64,000 nt of DNA, taken from Massilia aurea (GTDB taxonomy: Bacteria; Pseudomonadota; Gammaproteobacteria; Burkholderiales; Burkholderiaceae_D). The notes under the pieces are model-generated. The model saw only the letters and a program-made list of their open reading frames with translations. It was not told the DNA's origin and made no database searches. The translations under genes were made by a program, and so were the position numbers. Position 1 is the stretch's first letter. The number at the start of each line of letters is the position of its first letter. Where the stretch lies: positions 682,001-746,000 of the forward strand of contig NZ_JANUGZ010000001.1 of assembly GCF_024753205.1 (NCBI RefSeq). The letters run 5' to 3'. This document shows positions 44,339 through 54,444 of the stretch, one piece after another.

Positions 44339-44428
44339 TGCCGGGCGTGCCGCCAGACTCCGCATTGTTGTGGCAATCAAGCAGGAGGCCGAGCGTGGCA
44401 CCCAGCGAGCTATACAGCATGTTAATAA

Positions 44429-44463
44429 ACATCCCCGCGCAGGCCAGGCCTGCGCGGGGATGT
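44429..44463 (-). terminator. Long perfect hairpin terminating the DUF885 gene
   Basis: A 17-bp perfect stem (ACATCCCCGCGCAGGCC with its complement, 1-base centre) is followed on the minus strand by TTTATTAA. It is an excellent terminator for the gene at 44514-46346, and its symmetry would also stop the convergent cupin transcript. Confidence 0.85.
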
Positions 44464-44513
44464 CGTCATCACACCAACTCTACAAACAACGCGCTAACGC
44501 ACTGCGCCCGCCA

Positions 44514-46346
44514 TCACGCCTTCTTCTGCCCCGCAATCCAGTTGTCCACCAGATTGCCCAGCACATCCAGCGGTACCGACCCGGCGCCCAGCACCAGGTC
44601 ATGGAACGCCGGCAGCGAGAACTTGTCACCCAGTTCGGTCTGCGCCTTCTGGCGCAGTTCCAGGATGCGCAGCATGCCGATCATGTAGGCATTGGCCTGG
44701 CCCGGCCAGACGATGTAGCGCTCGGTTTCCTGCACGCCCATGCCGTAGTCGATCGCCTGCTGGCGCGTCCAGTTCTTGGTGTGCAGGCCCGTGTCGGCCA
44801 CGAGGCGGCGGGCGCGGAACAGTTCCGAACCCAGCGCGCCGAGCAGGCCCGGCACGTCGCCTTCATACCAGCCCTGCTCGACCGCCAGGCGCTCGGTGTA
44901 CAACGCCCAGCCTTCCGAGTGCGCGCTGCCGCCGCTGAAGATGCGCTGGCTGCGGAACTTCGGCAGATCCTTCATCTCCTGCTGGATCGCGAGCTGGAAG
45001 TGGTGGCCAGGCACGGCCTCGTGGTACGACAGGCTGCGCATGCGGATCATCGGGAACGTCGGGCCGACCAGCGGCACCCAGAAGATGCCAGGGCGCGTGC
45101 CATCCGGCGCCGGCATGCTGTAGTGGGCGGCGGCCGACGGCTCCGTCATCGGCGGGACACGGCGCACATCGACCGGCGCGCGTGGCTTGAGGTTGAACAG
45201 CGGCGCGCTACGACGCTCGGCGTCGCGCACCATCTCGTTGTAGCTGGCAATGATGCCCGGGCGCGGATCGCCCTCGCCTTTCGGCTGGAAGCGCGCGTCG
45301 AGCTGCTTCATGCGCGCTTCGATGCCGCCTTCGCTCAAGCCCAGCGACTTCAGATGCTTGTCCATCTCCGCTTCGATGCGCGCCACTTCGCGCAAGCCGA
45401 TCGTGTGGATCTGGTCGGCGGTGAGCTTGGTGCTGGTGAAGTTTTCCAATGCGCGCGCATACGCGGCGGCGCCGTTCGGCAGGCGCGAGATGCCGGCCAC
45501 GTCGATGGTCGCTGGATGGATCTCGGCCATGAAGGCCTGCACGCGCGCATAGGCCGGGCGCACCTTCGTCTCGACGATCCTTGTGGCGCGGGCGATGGCG
45601 GCGCTGCGCGCTTCCGGGGTCAGGTCTTTCAGCTCGGCGCTGCGCTCGGTCAGCGACGTCACGAACACGTTCTCGGCCGCCGACGGCTTGAGGAAGTGGT
45701 CGACCTGGAACTGCGCGCGCTCGAGGATGAAGCGCGGCGGGATCAGCTTTTTGGCCGCGGCGCCCCGTGCGCGCACCAGCGCTTCGTCCATGCGCATGCC
45801 CACCTGGTCCAGGCGCGCCAGGTAGCTGTCGACGTCCTGCTTGTTGCGCATCGGGTGCGTGTTGGTCATGAAGTTGACCAGGCCATTCTGCACGCCGCTG
45901 AACTGCGAGAACACGAAGTTGTAGTCTTCGAACGGCTCGTTGGCGATCACGTTGTCCAGCGACCAGCGCATGACGGATGCCGAAATCTTCTGGGTCGCAT
46001 CCAGTGGGGCATTCTTGAAGCCATCCAGGCGCTTGAGGCCTTCGCGGGCCAGCGCCACGGCTTTCTGACGATGCGCGGCGGTCAGCGGCGTCAGTTCGCG
46101 ATCCAGGCGCGCCTGCTCGGCGCCGCTGAAGTACTGGGTCGACGTGGCCGACTGTGGCGACAGGCGCACCCAGTCTTCGGCGAAGCGGTCGGCCCAGACG
46201 TTGAACGCGGCGTCCGGTTTGCTCGCGCTGGCCTGCGCGACGGGCGCCGGCGCGGCTGCTGCCGGCAAGGCCACCCCGGCAAGCATGGCGGGAACGAACA
46301 GGGCGGCGATGAGGGCGCGCGTGCTGCGCTGGCGGGTCAATGGCAT
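44514..46346 (-). CDS. Exported DUF885 family metallopeptidase-like protein
   Basis: A 610-aa protein with a signal peptide (about 1-31). It has the DUF885 core ending in the putative zinc motif YHEAVPGHHFQ (about residues 440-450), followed by GGSAHSEGWALYTERL with another conserved Glu, and a C-terminal YMIGMLRILELRQKAQ. The family is predicted to include zinc-dependent peptidases or hydrolases with a helical fold like the M2/M32 enzymes, but substrates are mostly undefined. It stands alone between the cupin and a small membrane protein, with a strong terminator downstream. Confidence 0.88.
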   Translation of the reverse strand: MPLTRQRSTRALIAALFVPAMLAGVALPAAAAPAPVAQASASKPDAAFNVWADRFAEDWVRLSPQSATSTQYFSGAEQARLDRELTPLTAAHRQKAVALAREGLKRLDGFKNAPLDATQKISASVMRWSLDNVIANEPFEDYNFVFSQFSGVQNGLVNFMTNTHPMRNKQDVDSYLARLDQVGMRMDEALVRARGAAAKKLIPPRFILERAQFQVDHFLKPSAAENVFVTSLTERSAELKDLTPEARSAAIARATRIVETKVRPAYARVQAFMAEIHPATIDVAGISRLPNGAAAYARALENFTSTKLTADQIHTIGLREVARIEAEMDKHLKSLGLSEGGIEARMKQLDARFQPKGEGDPRPGIIASYNEMVRDAERRSAPLFNLKPRAPVDVRRVPPMTEPSAAAHYSMPAPDGTRPGIFWVPLVGPTFPMIRMRSLSYHEAVPGHHFQLAIQQEMKDLPKFRSQRIFSGGSAHSEGWALYTERLAVEQGWYEGDVPGLLGALGSELFRARRLVADTGLHTKNWTRQQAIDYGMGVQETERYIVWPGQANAYMIGMLRILELRQKAQTELGDKFSLPAFHDLVLGAGSVPLDVLGNLVDNWIAGQKKA

Positions 46347-46485
46347 GTCGTGGGCTTCCTTGTGATTGTCTGTCGGCGGCGGTGGCTGCTTTTTGCCGTG
46401 AAGAATCTAACATGGAAGTAAACAAATCGACAACATGGGTGTTGCGGTGCGGCGTAAGTACTGTGCTGCCGATGACGAACCTTAA

Positions 46486-46851
46486 TCAATCCGTATAGCC
46501 GCGCGCCGCTGTCAACATCCGGTCCTTGAAGATGCTTTCACCGCAGTAGCACAGCAGCGCGGCCGCGATGCAGGCCAGTACCTTCCAGCCAAGCAGCAGG
46601 CTGCCGATGCACACGACGGCTGCGCCGATGGCGAGGCGGATTGCGAAGGTGCGCCGCGTCATGCCGAAGACGAAACGGCTGCGCGGCCGCGTGTGCAGGA
46701 ACACGACGAACATCAGCCAATAGCCGATCGCGTAGACAAAATACAGCAGCGCGCCGATGCCCAGCGCGAAGCCGACACCGGGCACGCGAAAGGCCAGCAA
46801 CCCGCCAAGGCCAAGGGCCAGCCAGTACAACATGAGGTTCCGGTACTGCAC
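46486..46851 (-). CDS. Small membrane protein, unknown function
   Basis: A 121-aa protein with about four hydrophobic segments (MLYWLALGLGGLLAF, ALGIGALLYFVYAIGYWLMF, IRLAIGAAVVCIGSLLLGW, VLACIAAALLCYCGE) linked by short basic loops. No motif is diagnostic. It is divergent from the symporter gene, with 71 bp between them. Confidence 0.65.
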   Translation of the reverse strand: MQYRNLMLYWLALGLGGLLAFRVPGVGFALGIGALLYFVYAIGYWLMFVVFLHTRPRSRFVFGMTRRTFAIRLAIGAAVVCIGSLLLGWKVLACIAAALLCYCGESIFKDRMLTAARGYTD

Positions 46852-46922
46852 ATGCTCTCCCGATCGATCGACAGCGGCATCTTACAATACCGCCACCATT
46901 CATCCGACGAGGCGACACACCC

Positions 46923-47888
46923 ATGCAGGCATTGCGCGACAAGCTGGAACACCGGCAGATCGCCATCTACTTCGGCGCCGTCGCGATGGCCGCCATCGTG
47001 GCGGGCTTGACGCCGGCAACCTCCAGGCTGGCCGCCGTCGTCAATCCGGCCCTGGCCTTCATGCTGTTCGTGACCTTTCTGCAGGTACCGCTGGCGCAAC
47101 TTGGCCGCGCCTTCACGCACCTGCGCTTTCTGGCTGCGCTCCTGGTCACCAACTTTCTCGTCATTCCCCTGCTGGTCGCGTGCCTGCTGCCGCTGGCGCC
47201 GACCGATCCGCTCATCCGGCTCGGTGTCCTGCTCGTGCTGCTCGCCCCCTGCATCGACTACGTCGTCACGTTCTCGCACCTGGGCCGCGCCGATGCGCGC
47301 GCCCTCCTGGCCGCAACGCCCGTGCTGCTGGTGGCGCAGATGGCGCTGCTGCCGGTCTATTTGCGCATCCTGCTGGGCGATGATGCGGCCGCCCTGATCC
47401 AGCCGGCGCCGTTCATCGACGCCTTCGTCTGGCTGATCGCCGCGCCGCTGGTACTGGCGGGCGCCGTGCAGTATTGGGCAGCGCGCACGCGCACCGGTGC
47501 GCAGGCCGCCGCGGTGCTTGGCGTGCTGCCGGTGCCGGCCACGGCGCTCGTGCTGTTCGTCGTGGTGGCGTCCGTGCTGCCGCAGCTGGGCCAGTCGCGC
47601 GCTGCCGCGCTGGCCGTCATCCCCGTCTACATTGCCTTCGCACTGCTGGCGCCGCTGGCTGGCTGGTTTGTCGCGCGGCTGTGCCGGCTGGCGGCGCCCG
47701 CCGCACGCGCCGTCGCCTTCAGCGGCGCCACCCGCAACTCGCTCGTGATCCTGCCCCTGGCGCTGGCCGTGCCGGGCGCGCTGCCGCTGCTGCCGGCGAT
47801 CATCGTGACGCAGACGCTGGTCGAGCTGATCGCCGAACTGGTCTACGTGCGCGCCATCGCACGCCTGGGCGCGGGCGGCCGCGACTGA
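46923..47888 (+). CDS. Bile acid:sodium symporter / ACR3-like transporter
   Basis: A 321-aa membrane protein with about ten helices in the BASS/ACR3 fold. The conserved Cys in LLAPCIDYVVTFSHLG corresponds to the essential APC motif of ACR3 arsenite exporters. The later AFSGATRNSLVILPLALA matches the other conserved pore helix. Arsenite efflux is one possibility, but no arsR or arsC gene is adjacent. A general arsenic-resistance-like carrier is the safer call. Confidence 0.82.
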   Translation: MQALRDKLEHRQIAIYFGAVAMAAIVAGLTPATSRLAAVVNPALAFMLFVTFLQVPLAQLGRAFTHLRFLAALLVTNFLVIPLLVACLLPLAPTDPLIRLGVLLVLLAPCIDYVVTFSHLGRADARALLAATPVLLVAQMALLPVYLRILLGDDAAALIQPAPFIDAFVWLIAAPLVLAGAVQYWAARTRTGAQAAAVLGVLPVPATALVLFVVVASVLPQLGQSRAAALAVIPVYIAFALLAPLAGWFVARLCRLAAPAARAVAFSGATRNSLVILPLALAVPGALPLLPAIIVTQTLVELIAELVYVRAIARLGAGGRD

Positions 47889-47991
47889 TGCTTGGGCCAG
47901 CGCAGACCCTGGGGCGGCGTCTTGGCTTGAGCTGCCCGGCATCAAGGATGATCCATCGGCGCATGCCCATGATGTTTCCACATGGAAATCA

Positions 47992-48486
47992 ATGGAGACT
48001 GCCGTGGAAACCCTTCTTGAGGAAGCAACCGACGCGCCCCCGATGACGCCCAGCAAAGCGTGCACGCTCGACGCCAGCCTGCCTCTGTGGAATCCGCGCG
48101 CGGCGACGTATCTGGGCGTGCTGCTCTCGCCCGCCTTCAGCGCCTACATCCACATGTGCAACTGGACGACGCTGGGCGAAGACGACCAGTCTCTGGAAGC
48201 GCGGGCCTGGTGCTGCATGCTGCTTGGTTACTTCGTCGCGTTCGGCGTGCTGCTCGGCGTGAGCGACATCGTCGGGCGCAATCTGGCGCCGCCCGTCTCG
48301 GCGACGATCGGCTTGCTTGTGGGCTGGCATGTCTGGGGCGGTCGCGCGCAGGAACGCTATGTCGCGGTCATCACGGGCGGCGCCTACACGCGCCGCCCGT
48401 GGTACGGCGTGATCCTGGCAGCCCTGGGCGTGCTGGCAGTGCTGGTCGTGATGGTGGCGGTCGTGGTACGCGTCGTGCGGGGCTGA
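47992..48486 (+). CDS. Membrane protein, unknown function
   Basis: A 164-aa protein with about four hydrophobic segments, starting at residues about 38-52, 72-92, 98-115 and 135-162, and a polar N-terminus. There is a conserved-looking aromatic loop (YIHMCNWTTLG) and a GWHVWGG turn. GGAG precedes GTG 48004 by six bases, so that may be the true start in place of ATG 47992. It is convergent to hemN by eight bases. I do not recognise a family. Confidence 0.65.
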   Translation: METAVETLLEEATDAPPMTPSKACTLDASLPLWNPRAATYLGVLLSPAFSAYIHMCNWTTLGEDDQSLEARAWCCMLLGYFVAFGVLLGVSDIVGRNLAPPVSATIGLLVGWHVWGGRAQERYVAVITGGAYTRRPWYGVILAALGVLAVLVVMVAVVVRVVRG

Positions 48487-48494
48487 CGCCGCGC

Positions 48495-49928
48495 CTAGAT
48501 CGTGCGCGAGAAGCGCTGCCCACCGGCCTGCTGGCCAAGGTAGCGATCGAACACCATGCACAGGTTGCGGATCAACAGGCGCCCCTTGGGCGTGACGCTG
48601 ATCCAGGCGTCGTCCACCTGCACCAGGCCGTCAGCCTGCAGCGCGCGCAGCGCCGCCAGTTCGGCCGCGAAGTGCTCGGCAAACACGATCGGAAATGCCT
48701 GCTCGATGGCGCAGACCGACAACTCGAACTGGCACATCAGCTTCTGGATGATCGCGCGGCGCAGCAGGTCGTCCATGCCCAGACGGATGCCGCGCTGGAG
48801 CGGCAGCGCGCCGGCGTCGATCAGCGCGTAGTAATCCTCAAGCGTCTTGGCATTCTGGCTGTAGGTCGCGCCCACGGCGCCGATGCTCGACACGCCGCAT
48901 GCGACCAGATCGGCATCGGCATGGGTCGAGTACCCCTGGAAGTTGCGGTGCAGCCGGCCCTGGCGCTGGGCCACGGCGAGGTCGTCGCCCGGCTTGGCGA
49001 AATGGTCCATCCCGATATACACGTAACCCGCCGCGCCCAGGCGCTCGATACACAGCTGGAGCATCGCGAGCTTGGTGTCGGCGCTCGGCATGTCGGCTTC
49101 CAGGATGCGCCGCTGCGGCTTGAACAGGTGCGGCATATGGGCATAGTGGTAGACTGAGATGCGGTCCGGGCTGGCCTGGATGACCTTCTCGAGCGTCTGC
49201 GCCATGCTGACCAGCGTCTGCTTGGGCAAGCCGTAGATCAGGTCGATGCTCACCGAGCGGAAACCGGCGGCGCGCGCGGCGTCGATGATGGCCACGGTCT
49301 CGGCTTCGGGCTGGACGCGGTTCACGGCGCGCTGCACGTCCGGATCAAAATCCTGCACGCCCAGGCTGATGCGATTGAACCCCTGCTGGCGCAGGCTCTG
49401 CACGCGCTCGGGTGACACGGTGCGCGGGTCCACCTCGATCCCGTACTCGCCGAGCGCATCCGACGCAAACCGGAAGCTGGCCTGCAGATGCGCCATCAGG
49501 TCGTCCATTTCGGCATCGAGCAAAAAGGTCGGCGTGCCGCCGCCAAAGTGCAGTTGTTCGACCTCGTTCATGCCGGCAAACAGCTGGCTTTGCATCGTGA
49601 TTTCTCGCTTGAGGTAATCGAGGTACGTCGCCGCTCGCTCGTGTTTGCGCGTGACGATCTTGTTGCAGGCGCAGTAGTAGCAGACCGTGTCGCAAAACGG
49701 AATGTGCACGTACAGCGACAGCGGACGCCCGCCGCGCTGGCGCCGCGCTGCGACGGCTTCCAGATAGTCGCCGGGGCCGAAGTCGGCGCCGAAGCGGTCG
49801 GCAGTGGGATACGAGGTGTAGCGCGGCCCCGACTTGCCCAGGCGGGCCAGCAAGGCGCCATCGAACTGGGCGGCAGGAAAGACGATGGCGGAACGTACCG
49901 CAGGAGGGATTTCGGCGTGACCCGGCAT
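48495..49928 (-). CDS. hemN: Oxygen-independent coproporphyrinogen III oxidase
   Basis: A 477-aa radical SAM enzyme converting coproporphyrinogen III to protoporphyrinogen IX without oxygen. The 4Fe-4S ligands are in HIPFCDTVCYYCACNK (CxxxCxxC). HFGGGTPTF, EVDPRTVSPER and SLGVQDFDPDVQ are typical of true HemN, and the C-terminal HemN domain is present. The start is ATG 49928 with TGGAG nine bases before; the upstream TTG is not needed. It follows the Aer-like chemoreceptor on the same strand, separated by a hairpin. It is usually under FNR control, but no clear FNR box was found. Confidence 0.95.
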   Translation of the reverse strand: MPGHAEIPPAVRSAIVFPAAQFDGALLARLGKSGPRYTSYPTADRFGADFGPGDYLEAVAARRQRGGRPLSLYVHIPFCDTVCYYCACNKIVTRKHERAATYLDYLKREITMQSQLFAGMNEVEQLHFGGGTPTFLLDAEMDDLMAHLQASFRFASDALGEYGIEVDPRTVSPERVQSLRQQGFNRISLGVQDFDPDVQRAVNRVQPEAETVAIIDAARAAGFRSVSIDLIYGLPKQTLVSMAQTLEKVIQASPDRISVYHYAHMPHLFKPQRRILEADMPSADTKLAMLQLCIERLGAAGYVYIGMDHFAKPGDDLAVAQRQGRLHRNFQGYSTHADADLVACGVSSIGAVGATYSQNAKTLEDYYALIDAGALPLQRGIRLGMDDLLRRAIIQKLMCQFELSVCAIEQAFPIVFAEHFAAELAALRALQADGLVQVDDAWISVTPKGRLLIRNLCMVFDRYLGQQAGGQRFSRTI

Positions 49929-49973
49929 GATGAACAACTCCAGCAAAAGATTTCAGCAAACTGCGGCAATGAC

Positions 49974-49994
49974 CGCGTTGCAGGAAGCAACGCG
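49974..49994 (-). terminator. Hairpin between the chemoreceptor and hemN
   Basis: CGCGTTGC-AGGAA-GCAACGCG is an 8-bp perfect stem 13 bases after the chemoreceptor stop. It lacks a T-run, so termination is plausible but unproven. Confidence 0.45.
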
Positions 49995-50007
49995 GCGCCA
50001 ACAGCGA

Positions 50008-51642
50008 TCAGCTTATTGATCCATGCCGGATGAATCCATGCGGTGCATCAAACGCGGCCAAGTCGGCTGTAGCCGCCCTCCCCGTACCGCGAAATTTGAA
50101 GACCGACAGCGCCAGCGACAGGCGCGCCGCTTCATCGGCCACGTTACCCGACGCCGCCGCCGATTCCTCGACCTGGGCCGCGTTGCGCCGCGTGATCGCG
50201 TCGAGTTCCACCATGGCCGCATTCACGCCATCGATTTCCAGCGCCTGCTCGCGGCTCGCGGCCGTGATCGCACTCATGATCGCGGCCGCATCGGCCACCT
50301 TGCCGACCACGTCGCGCATCGTCTGGCCGGCGGCGCCCACCAGCTGCCCGCCCTGGCCCACGTGGGCCCGTGACGCCTCGATCAGTCCCGTGATTTCGCG
50401 GGCTGCGCCAGCCGTGCGCTGGGCCAGGCTGCGCACTTCGCCGGCCACGACCGCAAAACCCCGGCCCTGCTCGCCGGCGCGGGCCGCTTCCACGGCGGCG
50501 TTCAGCGCCAGCAGATTGGTCTGGAACGCAATGCCATCGATCAGGCCGATGATGTCGCCGATCCGGTTCGACGAGGCGCTGATTTCCTGCATCGTCGCGC
50601 CGACCCGCTCGACGGCCTGGCCGCCATGCCCGGCGACGGTGGTCGCGGCCAGTACCATGCCATCGGCGCGCACGGCGCTGTCCGTGTTGCGGCTCGCCGC
50701 CTCGGCAATCGTCCCCAGGCTGCCCGCGGTTTGCTCCAGGCTCGCGGCCTGCGCTTCGGTGCGGCTGGCCAGGTCAGCATTGCCGGCGGCGATCGCCCGG
50801 GTGGCGTGCTCGATCGAGCTGACGTTGTCGCGCACGTCGCCGATGATTGCCGTCAGGTTTACGGTCAACTGGCGCAGAGCCAGTTGCAGGCGGCCCATCT
50901 CGCCGCTGCCGGCCGCCGATGCCGGCGCCGGGTGCGACAAATCGCCGCCGGCCAGTGCATTGACGGTCGCGATCGCGTCGCGCAGTGGCCGCACGATGCT
51001 GCGTTGCAGCCCGTACCAGGCCGCAAGCGTGGCCAGCGCACCGGCGCCGGCGGCCGCGCGCCAGACGCCGCCCCCGGCCGCCAGGCCAAGCGCCACCAGC
51101 AGCAGCGTCTGGCCGCCCATCAGCCAGCCGAGCCGCTGACCGAGCGGCGCATCGCGCAGCAGTCGCAGCAGACGATCGGGCGCCAAACCGGTACGCACGA
51201 CGCGCCCGCGCACGATGGCCAGTCCATGCGCTTCGTTGTCGGTGAACTTGCGGTACAGCGCGCTGGCGGTCTCGACCTGTTCGCGCGTGGGCGCGGTGCG
51301 CACCGACATATAACCTGTTATCTGGCCGCGCTCGCGGATCGGCGCCACATTGGCCACCACCCAGTAAAAGTCGCCGTTCTTGCAGCGGTTCTTGACCAGG
51401 CCGGTCCACGGCTCGCCGCCCTGCAGCGTGCGCCACATGTCGGCAAAGGCCTCGGGCGGCATGGCCGGATGGCGCACCAGATTGTGGGCCTTGCCCAGAA
51501 GTTCGACTTCAGAAAAGCCGCTGACCTCGACAAACGTCGGATTTACATAGGTGATGCGGCCCTTGGTATCGGTCTTCGAGACGATCGACTGGCCTGGTTG
51601 TATCCGGTATTCGGTCGTGGTGACGGGCTGGTTGTGACGCAC
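50008..51642 (-). CDS. Aer-like PAS-containing methyl-accepting chemotaxis protein
   Basis: A 544-aa protein. The N-terminal PAS domain (about 5-125, with [20 protein letters not shown] and [17 protein letters not shown], then [15 protein letters not shown]) is that of Aer-type energy or redox sensors that bind FAD. A hydrophobic segment follows (about 165-205), then HAMP and the signalling coiled coil with [20 protein letters not shown] and [10 protein letters not shown]. It lacks a periplasmic domain, consistent with an internal sensor. AAGGAG six bases before GTG 51642 fixes that start. Its role would be aerotaxis or energy taxis. Confidence 0.92.
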   Translation of the reverse strand: MRHNQPVTTTEYRIQPGQSIVSKTDTKGRITYVNPTFVEVSGFSEVELLGKAHNLVRHPAMPPEAFADMWRTLQGGEPWTGLVKNRCKNGDFYWVVANVAPIRERGQITGYMSVRTAPTREQVETASALYRKFTDNEAHGLAIVRGRVVRTGLAPDRLLRLLRDAPLGQRLGWLMGGQTLLLVALGLAAGGGVWRAAAGAGALATLAAWYGLQRSIVRPLRDAIATVNALAGGDLSHPAPASAAGSGEMGRLQLALRQLTVNLTAIIGDVRDNVSSIEHATRAIAAGNADLASRTEAQAASLEQTAGSLGTIAEAASRNTDSAVRADGMVLAATTVAGHGGQAVERVGATMQEISASSNRIGDIIGLIDGIAFQTNLLALNAAVEAARAGEQGRGFAVVAGEVRSLAQRTAGAAREITGLIEASRAHVGQGGQLVGAAGQTMRDVVGKVADAAAIMSAITAASREQALEIDGVNAAMVELDAITRRNAAQVEESAAASGNVADEAARLSLALSVFKFRGTGRAATADLAAFDAPHGFIRHGSIS

Positions 51643-51802
51643 TGCGCTCTCCTTGAGTTTCCTTAATGCAATATTTAGATTGTACGGACGACTTTCCCAA
51701 AAAAATTTGATCTGGATCAAAAATGGCCCGGTCGATCCCCTGTAGTGCGTGTGGCATCTTCAGCAGGGGCCAGGGTGTTGCTTTTCAGGATAAACTTTGC
51801 AA

Positions 51803-53032
51803 ATGGATAATCTGACCCACTCCCTCGTCGGCCTGGCCCTTGGCGAACTCGTCGACCGCGCCCTGCCTGCCCACCCCGATCCGCAGCGCGGGCGCACCCG
51901 TCGCCGCGTCCTGCTGGCCACCGGCGCGCTCGCCAGCAATTTCCCCGACCTGGATCTGGTGCTCACGCCGCTGCTGGCTCCGCCGCTGGGCTATCTGCTG
52001 CATCACCGGGGGCACACGCACACGCTGCTGTTCGCGCTGCCGCAGATCGCCCTGCTGCTGGGCCTGATGTGGCTGCTGTGGCCGGGCGCGCGGCGGCTCA
52101 TGCAGGGCGACCGGACGGCGCGCAACGCGATCCTTGCCACTGCCGCGCTCGGCATGGTGCTGCACCTGTCATTCGATTTTTTGAACGTGTACGGGGTGCA
52201 CCCGTTCTACCCGCTCGATAGCCGTTGGCTGTATGGCGACATCGTGTTCATCGTCGAACCCGTGTTCTGGACCGCCCTGGGCGTGGCGCTGGCGCTGCAG
52301 GTGCCGGGGCGCGTGCTGCGCTGGCTACTCACCGGCCTGATGCTCGCCGCGCCGGTGCTGTTTTTCGCGATGGGCTTCCTGCAGTGGGGCTCGCTTCTTG
52401 GGTTGTTGCTGCTGGCTGGCGTGATCGCGCTGGCATCGCGCCGGGGCGGCGGCGCCGGCCTCGTCACGGCAATCGTCGCCTGCATGGGTTTCATCGCCAT
52501 CCAGGGAGTGGCCGGGCACCTGGCGCGCGAACAGATCCGCAGCGCACTGGCCCAGGTGGAACCGGGCAGCCGCGTGCTCGACATGCCCTTGTCGGCGTTC
52601 CCGTCCAACCCGCTGTGCTGGTCGTTCGCGACCGTGACCGACAATGGCGGCGCCGGCAGTTACGCAATCCGCCTTGGCGTGCTGAGCCTGGCGCCGGGCG
52701 TGACCGGGGTGCAGGCCTGCCCCGTGCGCTTTGGCGGCATGCCGGACAGCGCGCCTGCCGATTTCGCCTGGAAGTATCGTGAAGGCGGCAGCCTTGCCGG
52801 CTTGCGCGGCCTGCAGCGCGACAATTGCCAGTTCGACGCCTGGCTGCGCTTTGCGCGCGTGCCATCGCTGATCGACGGCAAGGCCACCGACATCCGCTTT
52901 TCCACGCCAGGCGAAGACAATTTCTCGACGCTGCCGTACAAGGCGATGGACAGTCAGCCATGTCCGGCGCCCGTGCCCCAGTGGGGACGGCCGCGGGGCG
53001 ACCTGCTGGGCGAAGGGCAGGCTCGCCCCTGA
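51803..53032 (+). CDS. YdjM-like membrane-bound metal-dependent hydrolase
   Basis: A 409-aa protein. Its N-terminal region (MDNLTHSLVGLALGELVDRA, then ASNFPDLDLVL and LHHRGHTHTLLF) carries the His and Asp motif of the YdjM/PF04307 predicted metal-dependent hydrolases. Membrane helices follow up to about residue 240. The C-terminal 150 residues form a soluble domain. In E. coli the relative is LexA-regulated; no SOS box was recognised here. The start is ATG 51803, with AGGA further upstream. Confidence 0.83.
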   Translation: MDNLTHSLVGLALGELVDRALPAHPDPQRGRTRRRVLLATGALASNFPDLDLVLTPLLAPPLGYLLHHRGHTHTLLFALPQIALLLGLMWLLWPGARRLMQGDRTARNAILATAALGMVLHLSFDFLNVYGVHPFYPLDSRWLYGDIVFIVEPVFWTALGVALALQVPGRVLRWLLTGLMLAAPVLFFAMGFLQWGSLLGLLLLAGVIALASRRGGGAGLVTAIVACMGFIAIQGVAGHLAREQIRSALAQVEPGSRVLDMPLSAFPSNPLCWSFATVTDNGGAGSYAIRLGVLSLAPGVTGVQACPVRFGGMPDSAPADFAWKYREGGSLAGLRGLQRDNCQFDAWLRFARVPSLIDGKATDIRFSTPGEDNFSTLPYKAMDSQPCPAPVPQWGRPRGDLLGEGQARP

Positions 53033-53121
53033 CCTTCCAGCCGGCCCGGTCAGCAGTGCGTGCCTGAACACGGGAAAGGCGCGACACTGCTCCCGTCTAC
53101 CCACATAACAAGGAAACAACA

Positions 53122-53517
53122 ATGACGACCGAACTGACCCTGCTGGCCTGGACCCTTGTGCTGGCGCTGGTCCAGATCATGCTGACGGCCAACCTGCGCA
53201 CCGCCGAGACCGGCATCCAGTACAACGCCAGCGCCCGCGACGGCGAAGCCCCGCCACCGCGGCCCGTCACGGCGCGTCTGCAGCGGGCGCAGGCCAATCT
53301 GTTCGAGACGCTGCCGCTGTTCATTGGCGCGGTCCTGATTGCGCACGTGTCGGGCAACGAAGGTGACCTCACGCTGTGGGGCTGCTGGATGTATCTGGTC
53401 GCGCGCATCGTCTACATCCCGCTGTATGCGGCCGGGATTCCGTACGTGCGTTCGCTCGTGTGGCTCGTGTCGCTGGCCGGTCTGGTGATGGTGCTGGCCG
53501 CTGTGCTGACTGGTTGA
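53122..53517 (+). CDS. MAPEG family protein
   Basis: A 131-aa four-helix membrane protein of the MAPEG superfamily: AWTLVLALVQIMLTANLRTA, RLQRAQANLFETLPLFIGAV with the conserved Arg-Ala-x-x-N-x-x-E core, and ARIVYIPLYAAGIPYVRSL. Relatives bind glutathione or act in membrane-linked detoxification; bacterial ones are mostly uncharacterised. GGAAACAAC is near the start. Confidence 0.88.
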   Translation: MTTELTLLAWTLVLALVQIMLTANLRTAETGIQYNASARDGEAPPPRPVTARLQRAQANLFETLPLFIGAVLIAHVSGNEGDLTLWGCWMYLVARIVYIPLYAAGIPYVRSLVWLVSLAGLVMVLAAVLTG

Positions 53518-53610
53518 CCTGCATCAAACGCGCGCCTGACATGGCCGCGCGCCGGGCGTATGCTTTTCTCGTCGTGCACCGTTGCACGACCCATACGAAC
53601 GGAGCCAACC

Positions 53611-54444
53611 ATGTTCAAGACTATCCTGGTGCAGATCGACGGCGGTGCGGGCCAGGCCAGCCGATTGCGCGCGGCGGCAGTGCTGGCCGAGATGCACGGC
53701 GCCCACCTCGTCGGCGCTGGCGCCACCGGTATCTCGCTGGCCAACTATGCGGTGCTCAATGGCGGCATGGCCGTGCCACTGTCCGACCGCGCATTCGAAG
53801 CGCTGCGCGACGACGTCCGCATCCGGCTTGACGCCTTTATCGAGCAGGCGCAGCGCCTCGGCATCGTCGGCGCCGAAGCGCGCCTGTTCGAGGGCAGCAC
53901 ACACGACGGCCTGCTGCTGCAGTCGCGCTATGCCGATCTGATCGTCGTCAGTCAGCCAGATCCCAACGATCGTTTCGGCGTCGAACACGGCCTGCCGCAA
54001 ACCCTGGCACTGGGCGGTACACGTCCCGTGCTGGTGGTGCCCACCACCTACGACGGCGCACCAATCGCCAGCAACGTGCTGGTTGGCTGGGATGGGTCGA
54101 TGCCGGCCCAGCGCGCCATCTGCGCCGCCCTGCCCCTGCTCGCACGCGCCGGCAGCGTCACGCTCGGGCTGATCAACCCTGAACGCCAGTCCGAGCTGCA
54201 CGGCGACGAACCGGGTGCGGATATGGCGCTGTACCTGGCGCGTCACGGCGTGAAGGTCAATGTCGTCGTCGCCCACACCCGTGCACGGGAGAGCGACGCG
54301 CTGATCGACATGGCGGGCGAGGTCCACGCAGGCCTGATGGTAGCGGGCGCCTTTGGCCACAGCCGCTACCGCGAATGGTTCCTGGGCGGCGTCACGCGCG
54401 ACCTGCTCGGCAGCGCGCCGGTGCCGCTGCTGATTGCGCACTGA
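53611..54444 (+). CDS. Universal stress protein with two Usp domains
   Basis: A 277-aa tandem universal stress protein. The first Usp half begins MFKTILVQIDGGAGQA. The second half begins near NVLVGWDGSMPAQRAI and ends with VAGAFGHSRYREWFLGGVTR-like sequence (G-x-G-H nucleotide loop degenerate, GAFGHSRYRE). Such proteins help survival in stasis or oxidative stress. ACGGAG lies six bases before the ATG. The stop codon lies inside a tandem repeat, described separately. Confidence 0.9.
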   Translation: MFKTILVQIDGGAGQASRLRAAAVLAEMHGAHLVGAGATGISLANYAVLNGGMAVPLSDRAFEALRDDVRIRLDAFIEQAQRLGIVGAEARLFEGSTHDGLLLQSRYADLIVVSQPDPNDRFGVEHGLPQTLALGGTRPVLVVPTTYDGAPIASNVLVGWDGSMPAQRAICAALPLLARAGSVTLGLINPERQSELHGDEPGADMALYLARHGVKVNVVVAHTRARESDALIDMAGEVHAGLMVAGAFGHSRYREWFLGGVTRDLLGSAPVPLLIAH